A stretch of 64,000 nt of DNA from Io17-Chloro-G2 sp034428715 (GTDB taxonomy: Bacteria > Chloroflexota > Dehalococcoidia > Lucifugimonadales > UBA3495), in assembly GCA_034428715.1 (NCBI GenBank), contig DAOUHE010000096.1, positions 11,321-75,320 of the forward strand. Direction: 5' to 3'. This document shows positions 60,996-64,000 of the stretch, in pieces. A program made the translations under genes and the position numbers. Position 1 is the first letter of the stretch. Every line of letters starts with the position of its first letter. The notes beneath the pieces were generated by a model. The model was not told the origin of the DNA. It did not search any database and saw only the letters and a list, made by a program, of their open reading frames with translations.

Positions 60996-61778
60996 GCTTT
61001 TTGGTGTGACGAACTGGTGGATTGTGGTGAAGTACTCGGTAAAACCAAGGTGCATCAGGTCGTTGTGGCCCGCTCCCGGAATGATCAATAGGTGTTTATC
61101 TGAAGACACAAACCGCTGGTACATGCCGACTGCATCGCTCAACGGCGCGAGATCATCCATCTGGCCGTGAATCACCAACACCGGGATTTCGATGGATCGC
61201 ACCTTCTCCAGGTAGTCTGCCTCGAACTTTTTCCCCTCTTCCGGGTCCAAGCCGCGGGTGAAATTGCCCAGGGTTGGCCGCCCGCTCTCTATGATGAGGC
61301 CTTTGAGACCTTCCGGCGGGTTGGCCGCCAGTTCAAAGGCGGCGTGGCGGCCCATCGAGCGCCCCATCACGAATCTAGGGCCATTGTAACCGCCAGCCTC
61401 TAATAATCCCCACAGCGATTCCTGTACCTTCCGCCCGTCGGAAAGCATGGTGGAAAAGGCCGGATTGCCGTCGCTGCCGCCGTAACCCCGGTAATCGACC
61501 ACGAAGAAGTTGATCCCCACCTGGTTGTATATGGGGGCGATACCGTCATAACCGGCCGCGGTTTCGCCATTGCCGTAGAAAAACAGAATGGTCGGGCTCT
61601 CGTTGATAGGCGTATCCGGCCCCGCCGGAAAGAACCGGCAGGACAGGGACACTCCATCCTCCACGCTCAACATGTGATCCTCGGCGCCCGGCGGAGTAGG
61701 ACTCCAGTCTCTTCTGGGGTAGAACGAATTCATGGAGATCTCGGGGCGGTCCAATGGCGAATAGTCTACGGCGGGCAC
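60993..61778 (-). CDS. Alpha/beta hydrolase
   Basis: The 261 aa hydrolase has the GxSxG elbow in GRSMGRHAA (Ser141), the oxyanion-region FFYGNGETAAGY, and the final His probably in PGAGHNDLMHLG. The DYRGYGGSDG block is typical. The substrate is unknown. Confidence 0.85.
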   Translation of the reverse strand: MPAVDYSPLDRPEISMNSFYPRRDWSPTPPGAEDHMLSVEDGVSLSCRFFPAGPDTPINESPTILFFYGNGETAAGYDGIAPIYNQVGINFFVVDYRGYGGSDGNPAFSTMLSDGRKVQESLWGLLEAGGYNGPRFVMGRSMGRHAAFELAANPPEGLKGLIIESGRPTLGNFTRGLDPEEGKKFEADYLEKVRSIEIPVLVIHGQMDDLAPLSDAVGMYQRFVSSDKHLLIIPGAGHNDLMHLGFTEYFTTIHQFVTPKS

Positions 61779-61884
61779 TGGATGGCCTCCAATTTAGGGT
61801 CTAGACGCGTTCTCGGATAGTGCATTTGACCATCTGCTCATTTGGTCTATGACGCCGTCAGCAGACCCGGTCTGGCCGGTTTCC

Positions 61885-62907
61885 CTAACCAGCCTCCCGA
61901 AAGCGGCGAATGATCTTTTTTAGCTGAGCGTCCTCCATCGGTTCCGCGATGTGGGGAGAGAAGGTCACCTCATCCAATAGGCCGCCGTATCGCTCCAGGA
62001 ACTTGTCGGCAATCTCATCGTATTCGCCCCGAACGCAGAACGCGTCCAACATCTCGTCGCTGACCAATTCGGCCATCTCGGCCCACCGGCCGTTGAGAGA
62101 CATTTGGTGTAGTTGCTGGCCGATCTCGGTAAATCCGTGGCAGTCCAGGGCAGGGAAATAGGTGCGTGTAGATGCATAAAAAGAAATGCGCTGCCTGACC
62201 TCGGCTTCCATGATGACAATGCTGGATTTGTTAGGACCCGTGATGATGAAGCCGCCGCCGCTGATCCTGGCTTTGGATGGGTCGCGTCCCGCCAGTTCGG
62301 CGCCTTTTACGACGTTGGGCTTTATCACCTCTCGCACGTATTTGCCGGAGGTCAGGCTGTGCAGCATCACGCCGTCGGTAACCTGTCCGGCCACTCGGCT
62401 GTTATAGGCGTTTACCGCACCGTTGTAGACGGCAGGGTCGGGAAAGCGGCTGGGGCCGGGATTGAAGAAGGGTGACATCAGGGAGAATTGGTAAAACTTA
62501 CCCTGGTAGTCCAGCCGGCCGTCACCGTTCCAACAGCCCCAAATCTGCCGCAAAGCCTCGACGTATTCCCGCAGTTTGGGACCAGGGGATTCCCATTTGG
62601 TCGAAAACCGCCGTTCGATGTGTCCTTTCACCTGAGTGCCCAACCCCAAGCGGAAACGGCCCCCGGACAATTCTTGCAAGTCTCGGGCGGTGTGGGCCAC
62701 CACCATCGGCGAACGGGGAAAGGCGATGGCGACGCGTGTTTCCAGCGAGACGTTGGAAGTGGCGGTGGCCGCCAGCGCCAAGGGCAGGAACGGGTCGTGG
62801 GAGGTTTCGCTGGCACTAATCCCGTCGTAACCCATGGATTCGGCCCAGGAAGCCTCGGCGGCCACGCCGCCTAGGTCTTTAGAAGCCAAGTGGTATTGAA
62901 CGCGCAT
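61885..62907 (-). CDS. F420-dependent LLM-class oxidoreductase (TIGR03617-like)
   Basis: The 340 aa luciferase-like protein has YDGISASETSHDPFLPLALAATATSNVSLETRVAIAFPRSPMVVAHTARDLQELSGGRFRLGLGTQVKGHIERRF, which is the typical core of the TIGR03617 F420-linked group. Start 62907 was chosen since GGAGG lies 5 bases before the ATG; two earlier in-frame ATGs (62925 and 62922) lie before the ribosome site. Cofactor F420 is inferred. Confidence 0.88.
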   Translation of the reverse strand: MRVQYHLASKDLGGVAAEASWAESMGYDGISASETSHDPFLPLALAATATSNVSLETRVAIAFPRSPMVVAHTARDLQELSGGRFRLGLGTQVKGHIERRFSTKWESPGPKLREYVEALRQIWGCWNGDGRLDYQGKFYQFSLMSPFFNPGPSRFPDPAVYNGAVNAYNSRVAGQVTDGVMLHSLTSGKYVREVIKPNVVKGAELAGRDPSKARISGGGFIITGPNKSSIVIMEAEVRQRISFYASTRTYFPALDCHGFTEIGQQLHQMSLNGRWAEMAELVSDEMLDAFCVRGEYDEIADKFLERYGGLLDEVTFSPHIAEPMEDAQLKKIIRRFREAG

Positions 62908-63033
62908 AAAAACCTCCGCCATCAAGTCCGGGAACCGGGGAATCTAGTGGGCCAACTGGAAACCGTCCCAAGTATACTCCAGGTTCCTAGATCGGATTGG
63001 ACTGAGCGGGGGTTGGTTAGCCTGAGGCGGGAG

Positions 63034-63768
63034 TTAGGGAAAGCGATCGGACGTTGCAAGCAAGTCCGAAACAACCCGGTCCAATCTATCAGACTCCTTG
63101 ACGATTATTTGTAGGAATTCCTGGTACGTCCCGTCGGTCCAGCCGTCATGGCCTTGCAACATTTTGCCGCTTAAATCCTTGATGGAGGAAATGGGACTGC
63201 GCAACGAATGGGCGATTTCCGCCAATAGCTCGTCATCAAAGGATTTCAGATGGCCTACGGTTCTCCTCGGATTAGCCAATTGCTCTGCGTCTTTTTGGCG
63301 AGTTGATTCAATCACGTTAGCGGCCTCTCTGACCAACCCTTCCAGCAGGTAAATCTCTTCTTGGGTCCAGGGAAAGGCATCGCTTCGACCCAACAACAGC
63401 ACGATCGACCCTTCAACGGAGTACATCAACGGCAAGGCTAGGCATTTCCAAGACTGGTCTCGAACTACCTGAGCGGGGTGGCCTTTGGCAGGAAAGGGGT
63501 CGGCGCCGGCACTTACCGCACCTCGATGCAGAGACCGCCGAACCGGCGCGCCTTCATCAATGCAATTGTCCGCTAGATCCACCATCTCTGCCATCAAACC
63601 TTCAGGGAATTCCTCCTGGTGAATGATTGAGCCGGCCACGGGCGATTGGCCCGCCGGCCGATGCCCACAGATAAAGGCTAGAGACCATTCCGCCTGGCCA
63701 ATGTCAGACACCTGTTCGGCGAGAGCCCTGGTCAGCGATGTCAAGTGACCGGAACCGGTTGGCGGCAT
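63034..63768 (-). CDS. Histidine-kinase-like protein with GAF and HisKA, no ATPase domain
   Basis: The 245 aa protein has a GAF-like region (about 1-155), then a HisKA dimerisation domain (FDDELLAEIAHSLRSPISSIKDLSGKML...YQEFLQIIVKESDRLDRVVSDLL) with the phospho-His in the AHSLRSP H-box. The frame ends about 8 residues past HisKA, so the HATPase domain is missing. Start 63768 is used: it begins 2 bases after the upstream small ORF stop. Confidence 0.7.
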   Translation of the reverse strand: MPPTGSGHLTSLTRALAEQVSDIGQAEWSLAFICGHRPAGQSPVAGSIIHQEEFPEGLMAEMVDLADNCIDEGAPVRRSLHRGAVSAGADPFPAKGHPAQVVRDQSWKCLALPLMYSVEGSIVLLLGRSDAFPWTQEEIYLLEGLVREAANVIESTRQKDAEQLANPRRTVGHLKSFDDELLAEIAHSLRSPISSIKDLSGKMLQGHDGWTDGTYQEFLQIIVKESDRLDRVVSDLLATSDRFP

Positions 63769-63770
63769 TT

Positions 63771-63941
63771 CTACTCTGCTGATCCGCTGATGTCGAAAAG
63801 CTTGCCGTCTCGCATGAACGCAGAGCCGGCCAGCTTGGACCAACGGGGAGATCTGTATTGGAATTCAACCAAACCCACATTTCCCATATGGCTGAATATC
63901 CCTCTGAGTAAATCGTCGGCATTCTTTAAACCATTGTCCAT
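63771..63941 (-). CDS. Small protein coupled to the kinase-like gene
   Basis: A 56-codon frame starts at ATG 63941 (DNGLKNADDLLRGIFSHMG..., KLAGSAFMRDGKLFDISG) and stops at 63771, 2 bases before the next ATG. The upstream in-frame codons reach a TAA at 63996-63998, so the gene is complete in this window. Coding is inferred from protein-like composition and the tight coupling; no family is known. Confidence 0.45.
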   Translation of the reverse strand: MDNGLKNADDLLRGIFSHMGNVGLVEFQYRSPRWSKLAGSAFMRDGKLFDISGSAE

Positions 63942-64000
63942 TTGTGAGACGTTGGCCGTCGGTATGGCTATAATTACCCCATAGCTTGGCGAGTTTTATA

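Overview
The window most resembles a chromosomal segment of an uncultured Chloroflexota bacterium, perhaps Dehalococcoidia/SAR202-like. That placement is inferred from gene content: two luciferase-like flavin oxidoreductases, a GMC oxidoreductase, an Ile-type T-box leader, DUF4349, PaREP1 and DUF1800 proteins, and compact GC-rich genes with short palindromic intergenic repeats. No rRNA, complete tRNA, CRISPR array, transposase or phage structural gene is visible.

Layout. 1-5.5 kb holds tRNA-modification and housekeeping genes: a minus-strand operon of a CNNM/HlyC transporter, a phosphoglycerate-mutase-like phosphatase and tilS, divergent from tsaD. 5.9-13.2 kb holds a fusion of a degraded AhpD-like domain with a phage-primase-type winged helix, a T-box-controlled acetolactate synthase, a DUF4349 lipoprotein, a small helix-turn-helix protein and fumarase. 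13.4-18.4 kb is catabolic: a polysaccharide deacetylase remnant, a 3-hydroxyisobutyrate-type dehydrogenase, an MBL hydrolase, a GMC oxidoreductase and an iron alcohol dehydrogenase. 18.6-26.6 kb carries PaREP1, mtaB, an AHL-lactonase-like MBL protein, DUF1800 and NHL proteins, and two decayed genes (an ECF42-type sigma factor beside an intact DGPF protein, and a cupin with an early amber codon).

26.6-46 kb is mostly core metabolism: the overlapping pair gltX/glnS, the operon hydrolase-lspA-rluD, threonine aldolase, an isochorismatase-like protein without its cysteine, rarA, an LLM oxidoreductase, an acyl-CoA carboxylase beta subunit, folP-folK, a solitary groEL, a dUTPase-like gene, queG, an EVE-domain gene and a thiolase-like gene. 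47-52.2 kb is a minus-strand accessory cluster: an ECF sigma factor cut by an in-frame TAG, a YfbK-like anti-sigma/vWA-type protein lacking the vWA domain, an uncharacterised membrane protein, a cupredoxin lipoprotein, a TPR protein and small membrane proteins, one of them frameshifted. 52.3-64 kb has a Xer-type recombinase, uvrC, a PadR-membrane-protein pair with a nearly leaderless promoter, a tRNA-Arg-like half, an aldehyde dehydrogenase, a PIG-L deacetylase, an alpha/beta hydrolase, an F420-type oxidoreductase and a kinase-like protein without an ATPase domain.

The most notable features are the number of partly decayed or domain-deleted genes, two of them both ECF sigma factors, and three kinds of intergenic repeat: paired 18-32 bp palindromes, inverted arrays of a TGCTGAT heptamer, and CCCCTT hairpins. 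I did not find one clearly new multi-gene system. The best candidates are the AhpD-like/D5-type fusion and the sigma/vWA-less YfbK envelope cluster.
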